64,000 nucleotides of DNA from contig CAZKRM010000014.1 in assembly GCA_964555285.1 (NCBI GenBank), positions 16,271-80,270 on the forward strand, written 5' to 3'. The stretch comes from JBBIQV01 sp964555285 (GTDB taxonomy: Bacteria > Nitrospirota > Nitrospiria > Nitrospirales > Nitrospiraceae). A program made the translations under genes and the position numbers. This document shows positions 33,401 through 41,288 of the stretch, one piece after another (positions within the stretch are counted from its first letter, which is position 1; each line of letters opens with the position of its first letter). The notes under the pieces were generated by a model. That model was not told the origin of the DNA and searched no databases. It saw only the letters and a program-made list of their open reading frames with translations.

Positions 33401-33707
33401 AGCAACCGACGGGACGGCCGGCTATCTCCGCGAACAGGGCCTCGAGGTCGAGGTCGTCAACAAAGTCAAAGAAGGACGTCCCCACATCGTGGATCACATC
33501 AAAAACGGCGACATTTGTCTGGTCGTGAACACGGTTCGTACCGCCTCATCGCACCAGGATTCGCTGTCCATCCGGAGGGAGGCGCTGCACAAAACCGTGC
33601 CGTACTACACCACCATGCGCGGCGCGCTGGCGGCCGTGATGGGCATCGAAGCCATTCTGAAGAAAGGGTTGTCGATTCGTTCGTTGCAGGAGTATCACAA
33701 TCCCTGA
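30438..33707 (+). CDS. carB: Carbamoyl phosphate synthase large subunit
   Basis: Synthesises carbamoyl phosphate from bicarbonate, ammonia and two ATP. The 1089-residue protein shows the duplicated ATP-grasp halves: first GSGPIVIGQACEFDYSG and RPSFTMGGTGGNIAYN, second GGGPNRIGQGIEFDYC and RPSYVLGGRSMQIVYD. Between them is the oligomerisation domain, and the C-terminal MGS-like allosteric domain carries a nucleotide-binding region. Both halves keep the EMNPRVSRSS/EVNPRGSRTVPF metal-binding motifs. It is normal length. Although separated from carA by two protease genes, all overlap and should be co-expressed. Confidence 0.97.
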   Translation: MPKRHDIRTILLIGSGPIVIGQACEFDYSGTQACKALKEEGYRVVLINSNPATIMTDPELADRTYVEPITLDVVEKVIERERPDALLPTMGGQTALNTAVGLVKRGTLDKYGVKLIGASAEAIHKAEDRDAFKQAMQRIGLKVPRSGTAQTREEALRVLEQVGFPAIVRPSFTMGGTGGNIAYNREEFDRYIDWGLAMSPVSQVLIEQSVIGWKEFELEVMRDLKDNVVIVCPIENLDPMGIHTGDSITVAPAMTLTDKEYQVMRDAAVRIIREIGVDTGGSNIQFGVDPATGDMVVIEMNPRVSRSSALASKATGFPIAKIAAKLAVGYTLDEITNDITGVTKASFEPTIDYVVVKIPRFAFQKFPGADPTLTIQMKSVGEAMAIGRTFTESFQKAIRSLELDQYGLSSRLGLDRGVPADVDRVEALERIRLAVRTPQPDRLWRLADGIRLGMTNDELYALTKIDPWFLEQIRGIITFEGTLAAQAGHAATSGLPHDLLWQAKELGFSDERIAQLTGTDQATVRQWRTRAREASSTARQVTYKRVDTCAAEFEAHTPYLYSTYGQECEARPTNRRKVVILGGGPNRIGQGIEFDYCCVHAAMALRDEGVETIMVNCNPETVSTDYDTSDRLYFEPLTEEDVLNILHCEQPLGVVLQFGGQTPLKLALPLARAGVKILGTSPDAIDRAEDRERFRDLLDKLGLKQAESGMARSVEEAVRIAARISYPVMVRPSYVLGGRSMQIVYDEAGLLGYMGSAVKASPKHPVLIDKYLQDAIEVDADAISDGRTVVVAGIMEHIEEAGVHSGDSACSLPPYSLDKKIVMEIERQMKALALELGVIGLMNAQFAVRNGTIYVLEVNPRGSRTVPFVSKAIGVPLAKLAMKVMIGKTLQDLRFTEAPLPRHLSVKEAVFPFMKFAGVDVLLGPEMKSTGEVMGIDSDFGWAFAKSQAGAGAILPTAGTAFISVKEQDRPFALDVARRLRQMNFRIKATDGTAGYLREQGLEVEVVNKVKEGRPHIVDHIKNGDICLVVNTVRTASSHQDSLSIRREALHKTVPYYTTMRGALAAVMGIEAILKKGLSIRSLQEYHNP

Positions 33708-33754
33708 GGCAAGGGGCGAGAGGCTTGCAGGGCCGACGCGATAAGGAAGGGCAC

Positions 33755-34231
33755 ATGCCGACACCCATTACAAGAAAAGGCTACAACGCGTTGCAGGCTG
33801 AACTGGATCGCCTTCGCAAGGTAGAGCGGCCCAAAGTCATCGAGGCCATCGCCGAGGCGCGGGCGCACGGCGATCTGAGCGAGAACGCGGAATATGATGC
33901 GGCGAAGGAACGCCAGGGGTTCATCGAGGCGCGGCTCGCCGAGCTGGAAACCAAGCTCGCGGACGCGCGGATCATCGACACGGCCGGACGCATCAGCAAC
34001 ACGGTCGTCTTCGGCGCGACGGTAGTGCTCATCGAACAGGCATCCCAGTCGAAGAAGCAATACACGCTGGTCGGGCAGGATGAGGCCGATCTCAAGTTCA
34101 ACCGCATCTCAGTGCAATCGCCTGTGGGCCGCGCGCTGATCGGAAAGCGCGTCGGAGATCTGGTAGAAGTGACGACGCCGACGAAGCTGGTCGAGTACGA
34201 ACTCGTCGAAATCCGCTTCGAGGAGCTGTGA
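33755..34231 (+). CDS. greA: Transcription elongation factor GreA
   Basis: Rescues backtracked RNA polymerase by stimulating transcript cleavage. The 158-residue protein has the N-terminal coiled coil (GYNALQAELDRLRKVERPKVIEAI), whose tip contains the two acidic residues in the DLSENAEYDAAKERQ loop that act at the active site, and the C-terminal FKBP-like domain (ISVQSPVGRALIGKRVGD). The frame is open upstream into carB; the ATG at 33755 has an AAGGAAGG ribosome-binding site. It follows carB by 47 bases, so it probably shares the pyr transcript. Confidence 0.97.
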   Translation: MPTPITRKGYNALQAELDRLRKVERPKVIEAIAEARAHGDLSENAEYDAAKERQGFIEARLAELETKLADARIIDTAGRISNTVVFGATVVLIEQASQSKKQYTLVGQDEADLKFNRISVQSPVGRALIGKRVGDLVEVTTPTKLVEYELVEIRFEEL

Positions 34232-34232
34232 G

Positions 34233-35033
34233 GTGCCCCGGGCGCTGTCCGTCGTGACGCTGCTCACCGATTTCGGCGACCGCGACTACTTCGTGGCGAG
34301 CATGAAGGGCGTCATCCTCAACATCAACCCGCAGGCGCGGATCGTCGATCTCTCCCATCAGGTGACGCCGCACCAGATTGACCAGGCCGCCTACCTCCTG
34401 AAATCCTGTTACCGCTATTTCCCCGAGGGAACCGTGCACCTCGCGGTCGTCGACCCCGGGGTCGGCAGCCGGCGGCGGCCACTTCTCGTCAACAGCTCAC
34501 GCTACTTCTTCGTGGCACCGGACAACGGCCTCTTGACCCACGTTTTCGAGGAGGAGACGGACGTCGAGGTCCGGCAGATCGAGAACAAGCAGTACCGGCT
34601 GGACTCCGAAGGCGCCACCTTCGATGGCCGGGACCTCTTTGCGCCCGCAGCGGCCTGGCTTACAAAGGGACAGCCGGTGGGCTCATACGGCCGGCTGATC
34701 CGTGACTATGTCCGCTTGCCGATCACGGAGCCTCGTTGGGAGCAACACGCGATGGTCGGACAGATCGTATACGTGGATCATTTCGGCAATCTCATTTCCA
34801 ATCTCACCCCGAGTCACCTCACCGAAGTGCGTGGCGTCACGAAACGTTCCACGCCGTACATCCGCCTCGGTGGTCTCACCATCGAGGGTGTGGTGAACAA
34901 CTACAACGATGGTTCCTCAGAGACCCCCCGCGCACTCATCAACAGCAACGGCCAGCTTGAAATCTTTCTCAAAGAAGGCCGAGCGGCTGAACGGCTGGGG
35001 ATTGCGCAAGGAGAGCGGGTCGAAGTCTCCTAG
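34233..35033 (+). CDS. SAM hydrolase/hydroxide adenosyltransferase (DUF62)
   Basis: Splits S-adenosylmethionine into adenosine and methionine using water or hydroxide. The 266-residue protein has the family signatures LTDFGDRDYFVASMKGVI (Asp ligand), DLSHQVTPHQIDQAAYLL, VVDPGVGSRRRPL, APDNGLL and YVDHFGNLISN. The last block and the N-terminal pocket distinguish this clade from fluorinase or chlorinase, whose halide-binding loop is absent. The GTG start is one base after the greA stop codon. Possible role: control of SAM level; not deducible from the sequence. Confidence 0.92.
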   Translation: MPRALSVVTLLTDFGDRDYFVASMKGVILNINPQARIVDLSHQVTPHQIDQAAYLLKSCYRYFPEGTVHLAVVDPGVGSRRRPLLVNSSRYFFVAPDNGLLTHVFEEETDVEVRQIENKQYRLDSEGATFDGRDLFAPAAAWLTKGQPVGSYGRLIRDYVRLPITEPRWEQHAMVGQIVYVDHFGNLISNLTPSHLTEVRGVTKRSTPYIRLGGLTIEGVVNNYNDGSSETPRALINSNGQLEIFLKEGRAAERLGIAQGERVEVS

Positions 35034-35094
35034 ACCGTCGCCCCTGGGACGACCGGCTACACCCATACCTTTCCTTCAGGAGCCAACAAACAGG

Positions 35095-35123
35095 TTGACG
35101 GCTGGGGCTGCATGCTGTATGGT
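35095..35123 (+). promoter_or_regulatory. Probable sigma70 promoter of the DEAD-box helicase gene
   Basis: TTGACG (35095-35100) and TATGGT (35118-35123) with a 17-base spacer. Transcription would begin near 35130, leaving a ~170-base leader. Long 5' leaders are common for helicase genes controlled by cold or RNA structure. No terminator was recognised after the preceding gene. Confidence 0.6.
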
Positions 35124-35297
35124 GAACGCACGTCATCATCGTAGTGGTCCGGCGGTGGTGATGGTTAACCAACAACGGATCTCGCGATCGCATCGCGACC
35201 AGGTCCTGTTCGGAGCGGACTCTCCCCCTTCCTGATTCTGTCTCCCCTCGGTTCTCTGATCCTCGTGACAATGCGATCAAACTGAAAGGATAGCGTA

Positions 35298-36542
35298 GTG
35301 TATACGACTGCTCACACGAGTTTTCACGCTCTTGGTTTATCCGAGGCTCTCTTACAGAACCTCACCAAAGCAGGTTTTACTGAACCCACGCCCATTCAAG
35401 CGCAGGCCATTCCTCACGCCCTCACGGGACGCGATGTGTTGGGCTGTGCGCAGACCGGCACAGGCAAGACGGCCGCCTTTGTGATTCCATTGATCGAGCG
35501 GCTGGTGGTAAAGCCGCAAGGTCACCCTCGTGGCGTGATTCTAATTCCGACCAGGGAACTGGCGATTCAGATTCAGAACACGATCGACCAGCTCGCCCGA
35601 CACACCTACGTCTTTGCGACGACGATTATCGGTGGAGCCGACATGCAGGCGCAGGTCAGAGGACTTCGTCAACATCCCGATATTCTCGTCGCGACGCCGG
35701 GCCGGCTCCTGGACCATATGTGGAACGGCACGGTCAATTTGGCGCAGGTGGAAATCCTGGTGCTGGATGAGGCGGACCGCATGCTCGACATGGGGTTTGC
35801 TCCCCAAATCAATCAGATCCTCGATGCGTTGCCGGAGGAGCGGCAAACGCTCCTTTTTTCAGCGACCATGCCGGATGATCTTACCCGCCTGGCTCAGGCG
35901 AGTGTGAAGAACCCGGTGCGCGTCATGGTGGCCCGTTCGGCGACCACGGCCGTCGGGGTCACGCAGGCGTTGCACCACACCACCCACGATGGCAAGACCG
36001 ATCTCTTGGTCTCCCTCCTGCGGAAGGAACAGGACACGGTGCTCGTCTTTACGAGGACGAAACATCGGGCCGATCGGCTGGGCCGTGTCCTGGGGAGTGC
36101 CGGGCACAAAGTCGCCGTGCTGCACGGTGACCGGACCCTCTCGCAGAGGAGGACGGCGTTGGATGGGTTTAGGCGAGGCGCGTTTCGCGTGCTGGTCGCG
36201 ACGGACGTTGCAGCCCGCGGCATCGATGTCGCGAACATCGGCCATGTGGTGAACTACGACTTGCCGAATTGCCCGGAGGACTACGTGCATCGGATCGGGC
36301 GAACGGCCCGCATGCATGCGACCGGGCGGGCTACTAGTTTCGTCACCGCCGAAGATCACGTGCAACTGCGCGCGATCGAACAGCTGCTCGGTCAGTCTGT
36401 TCCACTTGCAGCAGGAAGCCCGGCTCCTGCGTCTCCCACGCGCCGCGCTGAGAGGCCGGCGTATACTCGATCCGCACATGGGCGGCCGGCGAGACCATCG
36501 GGGGTCAGACCGAGAAGCCTGTCAATGGCTTCAACGTCATAA
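35298..36542 (+). CDS. DEAD-box ATP-dependent RNA helicase (RhlE-like)
   Basis: Unwinds structured RNA during ribosome assembly or mRNA decay. The 414-residue protein has the Q motif (FTEPTPIQAQAIP), Walker A CAQTGTGKTAAF, Ib TPGRLLDH, DEAD box LVLDEADRMLDMGF, SAT (LFSATMP), and the C-terminal RecA domain with VLVATDVAARGID and HRIGRTAR. A short Pro/Arg/Ser-rich tail follows. The RhlE/DeaD-like subfamily fits best. The start is GTG with an AAGGATAG-like ribosome-binding site. Convergent to the desaturase gene. Confidence 0.95.
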   Translation: MYTTAHTSFHALGLSEALLQNLTKAGFTEPTPIQAQAIPHALTGRDVLGCAQTGTGKTAAFVIPLIERLVVKPQGHPRGVILIPTRELAIQIQNTIDQLARHTYVFATTIIGGADMQAQVRGLRQHPDILVATPGRLLDHMWNGTVNLAQVEILVLDEADRMLDMGFAPQINQILDALPEERQTLLFSATMPDDLTRLAQASVKNPVRVMVARSATTAVGVTQALHHTTHDGKTDLLVSLLRKEQDTVLVFTRTKHRADRLGRVLGSAGHKVAVLHGDRTLSQRRTALDGFRRGAFRVLVATDVAARGIDVANIGHVVNYDLPNCPEDYVHRIGRTARMHATGRATSFVTAEDHVQLRAIEQLLGQSVPLAAGSPAPASPTRRAERPAYTRSAHGRPARPSGVRPRSLSMASTS

Positions 36543-36554
36543 CTTTCCTCTCTA

Positions 36555-36584
36555 GCCACTGGGGTGGACATCTATCTCAGTGGC
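36555..36584. terminator. Possible bidirectional hairpin between convergent genes
   Basis: GCCACTG (36555-36561) and CAGTGGC (36578-36584) form a seven-base perfect stem with a 16-base loop in the gap between helicase and desaturase. No T run follows, so terminator function is uncertain. Confidence 0.35.
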
Positions 36585-36682
36585 CTCGCGCGTGCGCCAT
36601 CCTGCCCGGTGATCTTTAAGTCAGAGAGAGAGCATAGCCCGGCCTGTCACCGGACACAGCCCACGTTGTACTCGTGATGTGG

Positions 36683-37546
36683 TTATGCGTCGGCGCGTGG
36701 AGCGGTGTGTAACGATGTCGCGAGGCCAAGTTTCGAAAGGCTGAAGATCAGCCACTTCGAGGGATCGAAGTTGTACCAGCGAGGGCCGTTGCGGTAGTCG
36801 CTCTGATGAGTGTGGTGGTAATTGTGATAGCCCTCGCCAAAAGTTATCAGGGACACCCACCAGCTATCGCGGCTCGAATCGGACTGGCCGTGCGGCTGAC
36901 TCCCCCAGAGATGGCAGATGGAATTGATGCAAAACGTCGAATTGAGCACGGCAAAAGTTCGGCCCACACCCGCCAGTAGGAAGCACCCCACTCCGCCACT
37001 CCAGCCGTTGTAGAGAAATCCCACCAGAAAGGGGAGGGCCAGACCAGAGAGCACGATAGGCACATAGTACCGGTGTTGCCACACCACGACCGGATCCTGC
37101 CGCAAGCGCGAGGCGTATTTCTCGTCCTTGTAGGGATCCGTGTAGAAGAGCCAGCCACAGTGGCTATACCAAAACCCACGCTGGGCGTTGTACGGGTCCG
37201 CGTCTCGGTCACACTGGGCATGGTGACGGATATGGTCCGCAGCCCACTTGAGCGCTGAGTTTTCGAGCGCCCACCCGCCGGCAATCAACAGCCCCGCCTT
37301 GACCCAATTGGGACAATCGAAGCTCCGATGCGCCATCAAGCGATGATAGCCCACCGTGATGCCCAATCCGGTGATGACGTAAAGGAGCCCAAACATGGTC
37401 CAATCCACCCAGGTGTACCCATAGAAGTATGCGAAGGTAGGAACTACGATCAGGGCGCCAAGGGTGATGAGGCTAAAGAGAAGAACCGTGACATAATTCG
37501 GGCAGGCCCTGGTCAGCGGCATCGATGAACGTGCGGTCTTCATCAT
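36683..37546 (-). CDS. Membrane fatty acid desaturase (acyl-CoA delta-9 type)
   Basis: Introduces a cis double bond into fatty acyl chains, using a diiron centre and electron donors. The 287-residue protein has the three histidine boxes: GYHRLMAHRSF, DHIRHHAQCD (the H-x-x-H-H box) and EGYHNYHHTHQ. Several hydrophobic segments (about residues 20-40, 45-65, 165-195) fit the four-helix topology. The electron donor domain (cytochrome b5) is missing, as usual in bacteria. It would adjust membrane fluidity. Convergent with the helicase; reads toward the hairpin at 36555. Confidence 0.92.
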   Translation of the reverse strand: MMKTARSSMPLTRACPNYVTVLLFSLITLGALIVVPTFAYFYGYTWVDWTMFGLLYVITGLGITVGYHRLMAHRSFDCPNWVKAGLLIAGGWALENSALKWAADHIRHHAQCDRDADPYNAQRGFWYSHCGWLFYTDPYKDEKYASRLRQDPVVVWQHRYYVPIVLSGLALPFLVGFLYNGWSGGVGCFLLAGVGRTFAVLNSTFCINSICHLWGSQPHGQSDSSRDSWWVSLITFGEGYHNYHHTHQSDYRNGPRWYNFDPSKWLIFSLSKLGLATSLHTAPRADA

Positions 37547-37572
37547 TATGGCGATAGTCCTCGATGTGTGGG

Positions 37573-37601
37573 GAGGGGGCCCCTCAGTGAAGGGCCCCCT
37601 C
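37573..37601. terminator. GC-rich perfect inverted repeat after the RRM gene
   Basis: GAGGGGGCCC (37573-37582) and GGGCCCCCTC (37592-37601) form a 10-base perfect stem. It lies just downstream of the minus-strand RRM gene and upstream of the desaturase. No T run follows on the minus strand, so termination is plausible but unproven. Confidence 0.5.
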
Positions 37602-37629
37602 TGCTCACCGTGCTTCTCGGGGAGAGCCC

Positions 37630-37956
37630 TTAGAAGCGGCTGCGACTGCGATTATCGCTGGTGCGACCGCCACCGCCGCCGCCAAACCGGCTCCCGCCGG
37701 TACGCGGCTCCTGAGGCTTCGCCTCATTGACCGTCAACGTGCGACCATCCATCTGAGTGCCGTTCAGCGCCGCGATCGCGGCATTGGCTTCCTCAGGCGA
37801 GGACATCTCGACGAAGCCGAAGCCTCGTGATTGTCCCGTGAACTTGTCCGTGATCACGCGAGCTGATTCAACGGTGCCATGCGCGGCGAACGTATCGTTC
37901 AACTGCGACTCGGTCGTTGAATACGGCAATCCACCAACATACAACTTCGAACCCAT
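37630..37956 (-). CDS. RNA recognition motif (RRM) protein
   Basis: A 108-residue glycine-rich RNA-binding protein with one RRM. RNP2 is LYVGGL (near the start) and RNP1 is RGFGFVEM (about residue 45). The C-terminal tail is a Gly/Arg-rich stretch (RFGGGGGGRTSDNRSRSRF) as in cold-inducible proteins of cyanobacteria and plants. The start ATG has an excellent AAGGAGGA ribosome-binding site; the frame continues upstream but without such a site. Likely role in RNA chaperoning. An 879-base stretch without a convincing gene follows to 38836 on the other strand. Confidence 0.9.
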   Translation of the reverse strand: MGSKLYVGGLPYSTTESQLNDTFAAHGTVESARVITDKFTGQSRGFGFVEMSSPEEANAAIAALNGTQMDGRTLTVNEAKPQEPRTGGSRFGGGGGGRTSDNRSRSRF

Positions 37957-38835
37957 GGGGTTCCTCCTTGTGAATAGTGACATTGTCTTAGACGCGAGAA
38001 AGAAGACACGACAGGAAGGAACGGGCCGAAGACGCAAACAGTGAGGCGACTTAGGTCTGGCTTCCGATCAGATTCCCGGATAAAACAACATCGGTGATGG
38101 GCCTTACATTCTGATGCTTCAGCACGAGGCCCTGCGTGATGAAGTACGTTCAACTTATCAGATCACAGACCGAAAAGCAATCTGAATACGTGCGCACTCC
38201 GAGTCCTTATCGAGTGGTACCCGCGCGGACTTCGCCGAACAGTCCCGGCAGATTTGGAAGAGCGAGTTAGTGGCCCGCTCTGGACTTGAGGCCGAGACCG
38301 GACTCCCTGATCGAAGGGGAGCCCTGTCGGCAGCATGTCTTGGCAACGGATCTCTTCCATAGGGACGGTCAGTTGCTTCTGTGCAGCCAGCCCCAGGCGT
38401 TCCAGATCAGGCTGGGGCTCATCTTGAATTGTTCAGCGAACCGTGCACGACAGACCGGTACTTCTCCGCCTGCTTGTGCGAGAGGTTTGCTGCCATTGCC
38501 AACGTAACAAACAGGATAGTCTTCTTCGTCCCCTCTTGCTCGATCACACGGGTTCTCGATCGACAGGGCATCTCCGTGTGAGCGAGTCGGGGCGCTAGGC
38601 CGATTGTTTGAGGAGTTGTTTGACCGGGGGGCATTCATCGCGTACTATTGCCCCATAGCGTGTTGAACTACGCTGACTGTCCTATCCCTCGCGCCTCGTC
38701 AGTCCTCTTCGCGCGATTGATTCTCCAGTCTTCGCCGTTCCTCCCGTAGAGGGTCTCCGACACGCTGCATGCTATCCGTTTCACTGAGTGGCCAGTCGTT
38801 GCATAAACATCGGACTATGTGAGGGAGGTATCACT
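37957..38835. other. Long stretch without a convincing gene
   Basis: This 879-base region separates the minus-strand RRM gene from a small plus-strand gene. It contains several short open frames on both strands (for example 38163-38360 and 38369-38638 on the minus strand), but none has a clear ribosome-binding site or recognisable protein features. No insertion sequence ends, tRNA or rRNA were seen. It may hold the RRM gene's leader and an RNA gene, which I cannot identify by eye. Confidence 0.5.
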
Positions 38836-39180
38836 GTGATCATTGACACGAAACCAGGGCATCATGTGGAGACGAAGAAAAGTTGGGTGAGAATTCCTGA
38901 TGGGACGATGGTTCGCCATCGTTCTGAGGGGCATCAAGGGTACATCGATGGGTTGACGGAAATCGTCAACGGGCCGCACCGGAATCCCGACGGCCGAACT
39001 CAGTATCGGGTGAAAGTGGGAGACGCCGATCGGAAACTGGCGATCGAAGAGGATCTGCTGATCATCACGGATGCAGACGGGCTCGTCGTGATGCTCAAAC
39101 AGAAGGCGGAGTACCGTTCTTTCGTCAGCGATCAGCTCCACGGGGTGTTCGCGGCCGATCGCTTTGTGAAGTCGGCGTGA
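38836..39180 (+). CDS. Small protein of unknown function
   Basis: A 114-residue soluble protein. The GTG start at 38836 has a GAGGGAGG ribosome-binding site seven bases upstream, which favours it over the earlier in-frame ATG at 38788. The sequence has alternating charged and hydrophobic residues typical of a small beta-rich fold (SWVRIPDGTMVRHRSEGHQGYIDGL, YRVKVGDADRKLAIEEDLLII), resembling a small beta-barrel such as SH3- or KOW-like domains (inference). Function unknown. Confidence 0.65.
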   Translation: MIIDTKPGHHVETKKSWVRIPDGTMVRHRSEGHQGYIDGLTEIVNGPHRNPDGRTQYRVKVGDADRKLAIEEDLLIITDADGLVVMLKQKAEYRSFVSDQLHGVFAADRFVKSA

Positions 39181-39229
39181 CATTCGAACGCGTGGCTCGA
39201 TCGGAGAAGACCTGTGTGCAGATGGACTA

Positions 39230-39418
39230 CTAGAAGAGCGGAGGTTGTGGGCCCCATCGCATGCCGGCGAGGTCGGGATCTTCCCCCTCGCCTGGCGGGC
39301 GGTGTTCAGGCTTCTCTGCCTTGCGCTGGGCGCGCCGTGCTTCTTTGTCTTGCCGCTTCATCTGTAGGGCTCGTTCGCGATTGCGCTTCGTGAGCGTTGT
39401 TTTTCCTGGTCTGGCGAT
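39230..39418 (-). CDS. Small basic conserved-looking protein with a non-standard start
   Basis: A 62-residue protein: an Arg/Lys-rich helix (ARPGKTTLTKRNRERALQMK then RQDKEARRAQRKAEK) followed by an acidic-proline tail (GEGEDPDLAGMRWGPQPPLF). I recall small proteins of this general kind but cannot name a family. No ATG, GTG or TTG occurs between the upstream in-frame stop and this block. An AAGGAGG site lies directly before two ATC codons, and the second ATC (39416-39418) is at the normal distance. Either ATC starts translation, or a base was misread in the assembly, or the first ATG (20 codons later) is used. Confidence 0.5.
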   Translation of the reverse strand: MARPGKTTLTKRNRERALQMKRQDKEARRAQRKAEKPEHRPPGEGEDPDLAGMRWGPQPPLF

Positions 39419-39490
39419 GATGCCCTCCTTGGCGTGAGATCACGCCTTATGCAAGAGTAGTCGAAATCCCACGAGGGACCTCTATGCTCG

Positions 39491-39772
39491 TTACTCCGTG
39501 GCTCCTCGACGGCGTTTGCGGCCTGCCTCCGCGTGATGGTTGGTGCCGGCGACCGATGCGCTGGGTGTGGCCTGGCGCGATCGGGTCCCTTGTCCCAATC
39601 CCCGGCTGGACAGCATCACGACTTGCCGTCTGATCTCATCCATCGAAACCGCCGAATTCGCATCGGCTGGGTCCGTCAGGCCCAATTGTTGCCAGTGGAT
39701 CTTCGGCTTGTGTTTGAGGCGTTTCTCTTTCCTGGTTTTCTGGTTGCCGCGCCAACTCATAGAGATCTTCAT
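39491..39772 (-). CDS. Small basic protein of unknown function
   Basis: A 93-residue, strongly basic protein (MKISMSWRGNQKTRKEKRLKHKPKIHWQQLGLTDP at the start, Arg-rich end). The ATG has an AAGGAG ribosome-binding site nine bases upstream. The middle has SMDEIRRQVVMLSSRG, possibly a short helix. It may bind nucleic acid, judged only from charge. It lies between two other small minus-strand genes and may be co-transcribed with them. Confidence 0.6.
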   Translation of the reverse strand: MKISMSWRGNQKTRKEKRLKHKPKIHWQQLGLTDPADANSAVSMDEIRRQVVMLSSRGLGQGTRSRQATPSASVAGTNHHAEAGRKRRRGATE

Positions 39773-39844
39773 ACGGTTATACTCCTTCAGTCAGTCGGTC
39801 ATTTCTCTCGAACCCTCGTCAGTGCGCACAGTGCTCGCGCCGGA

Positions 39845-40135
39845 TCATGTGTGAGGAGAGGGTCCTTTCCAGATCAGATACGGGGGTTTTTTCATACCGG
39901 GTGCGGTACCTGGGTAAAGGCGCTGGGCATAGCTGTACGCGATCTCCTGGGCTTCGAGACAAGTGGACGCTTCCATCCGATTGGACACGACTTGAAACAC
40001 GTATCCCGATTCATGGCCACGTCTGGCCGTGAAGAGATCGCAGACAAAACGCCCTCCGTCGGACTGTTGTGTGCTGACGAGCAGCTGCGACCCATCGGTA
40101 AATGTGGTAATGGGGTCTACATTTGGAGCGACCAT
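39845..40135 (-). CDS. Small protein of unknown function
   Basis: A 96-residue protein, MVAPNVDPITTFTDGSQ at the start and ...GMKKPPYLIWKGPSPHT at the end. The ATG at 40135 has an AAGGA ribosome-binding site at six bases; a GTG 11 codons upstream is a weaker alternative. No recognisable domain. Probably the first of three small minus-strand genes. Confidence 0.5.
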   Translation of the reverse strand: MVAPNVDPITTFTDGSQLLVSTQQSDGGRFVCDLFTARRGHESGYVFQVVSNRMEASTCLEAQEIAYSYAQRLYPGTAPGMKKPPYLIWKGPSPHT

Positions 40136-40505
40136 GCAAAATCCTTCTTTGTCGAACCATCCCTCCACCCAGTGCCATGTTTAGGCAAAGAGCGACAGGG
40201 TCGTATGAGCAGCGATATTCGCTCGCCGATCGCGCGAAAGATACTAATGACCCCGGCAGAAGCGCGAGAGGTAGGATAGCGACCGTGACTCGTACCGTAT
40301 TGCAGAGTATCATGCCGCCTGTGTCGAGGTCAAATTGAGTGGTTCGTGAAAGGAATCGCTTACTTTCGTTATCGAAGAAGTTGTCGCGCGCCGGCTACAT
40401 TGCTTTGCCGAGGCGGTTCCCCTACAATTTTGTCCGCGTTGACCTGTGTCGCCGGAAGGGTTGTCGTGCGTGGCCGGCCCAACGAGGAGAGTGAGGCGCT
40501 GCTCA
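40136..40505. other. Gap between small minus-strand gene and mlaE
   Basis: These 370 bases hold the divergent control regions of the minus-strand small genes and the Mla operon. Apart from the promoter at 40400-40428, I see no gene or repeat in them. Confidence 0.5.
40400..40428 (+). promoter_or_regulatory. Possible sigma70 promoter of the Mla operon
   Basis: TTGCTT (40400-40405), 17-base spacer, TACAAT (40423-40428; five of six consensus bases). It lies ~80 bases before the preferred mlaE start. Confidence 0.5.
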
Positions 40506-41288
40506 ATGCTGGGATGGCTCGGGAAAAAGTGTTTCGACGCCGTCAATTATGTCTGGTCTTTGTGGGAGCTCGTCACACAGGCGGTGTGGGATCTCTTCAG
40601 GCCGACGGAGCGGGGGAGGCAGGAGACCCTGCGGGTGGTTGCCCGACAGATCCTGTTCACCGGCGTCGATGCGCTGCCGGTCACGAGCGTCATTGCGCTG
40701 ATGCTGGGGATCATTGTCATTACCCAGGCGGGGTCGCAGCTCCCGAAAATCGGGGCCGGTGGATTGGTCGGCAGCGTGATTGTGGTCGCGATCATTCGTG
40801 AATTGGGGCCGCTGATCACCGCCGTGATCGTGGTCGGGCGATCCGGCACAGCCATCACCACCGAGTTGGGAAACATGTCGGTCGGACGCGAGGTGGTGGC
40901 GTTGCAGTCGATGGGGATTCCCATCAGCCGGTTCATCGTGATGCCGAGGCTCGTCGGGATGGTCATCTCCATGTTCTGCCTGACGTTGTATTTCGATGTG
41001 GTGGCGGTGCTGGGCGGGTTCCTTGTAGCCAAGACGCAACTGACCATTCCACTGGACACATTCCTCGATGAGGTCACCCGTGCACTGTCGTTCTCGGACG
41101 TGGCGCTGACTGGGTTGAAGCCGCTCCTCTTCGGGATGGCGGTGGCAGCCGTCTGTTGCTATCATGGCCTGTCCGTTCGCTCCTCTTATACGGAAGTTCC
41201 TCAACAGACGACCAAAGCGATGATCAATGCCGTGACGATCTGCCTGCTCTTGGACATCGTCATGACGATCACAACCTATCTCTCATGA
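40506..41288 (+). CDS. mlaE: Lipid transport ABC permease MlaE
   Basis: Inner-membrane permease of the Mla/MCE pathway that moves phospholipids between inner and outer membrane. The 260-residue protein has the MlaE core: GVDALPVTSVIALMLGIIV, the ELGPLITAVIVVGRSGTAITTELG block and MPRLVGMVISMFCLT, with five to six membrane helices. The ATG at 40506 is chosen; the frame extends to a GTG at 40446, but that start adds a sequence unlike other members. Its stop overlaps mlaF as ATGA. Confidence 0.93.
   Translation: MLGWLGKKCFDAVNYVWSLWELVTQAVWDLFRPTERGRQETLRVVARQILFTGVDALPVTSVIALMLGIIVITQAGSQLPKIGAGGLVGSVIVVAIIRELGPLITAVIVVGRSGTAITTELGNMSVGREVVALQSMGIPISRFIVMPRLVGMVISMFCLTLYFDVVAVLGGFLVAKTQLTIPLDTFLDEVTRALSFSDVALTGLKPLLFGMAVAAVCCYHGLSVRSSYTEVPQQTTKAMINAVTICLLLDIVMTITTYLS

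Noticed and set aside
38163..38638. Two minus-strand genes, possibly transposase remnants
   Set aside because: The short frames lack ribosome-binding sites and recognisable motifs, and I found no terminal repeats.
40346..40801. Separate 151-residue gene overlapping mlaE
   Set aside because: It is a different frame of the mlaE start region, with unlikely composition and no family features.
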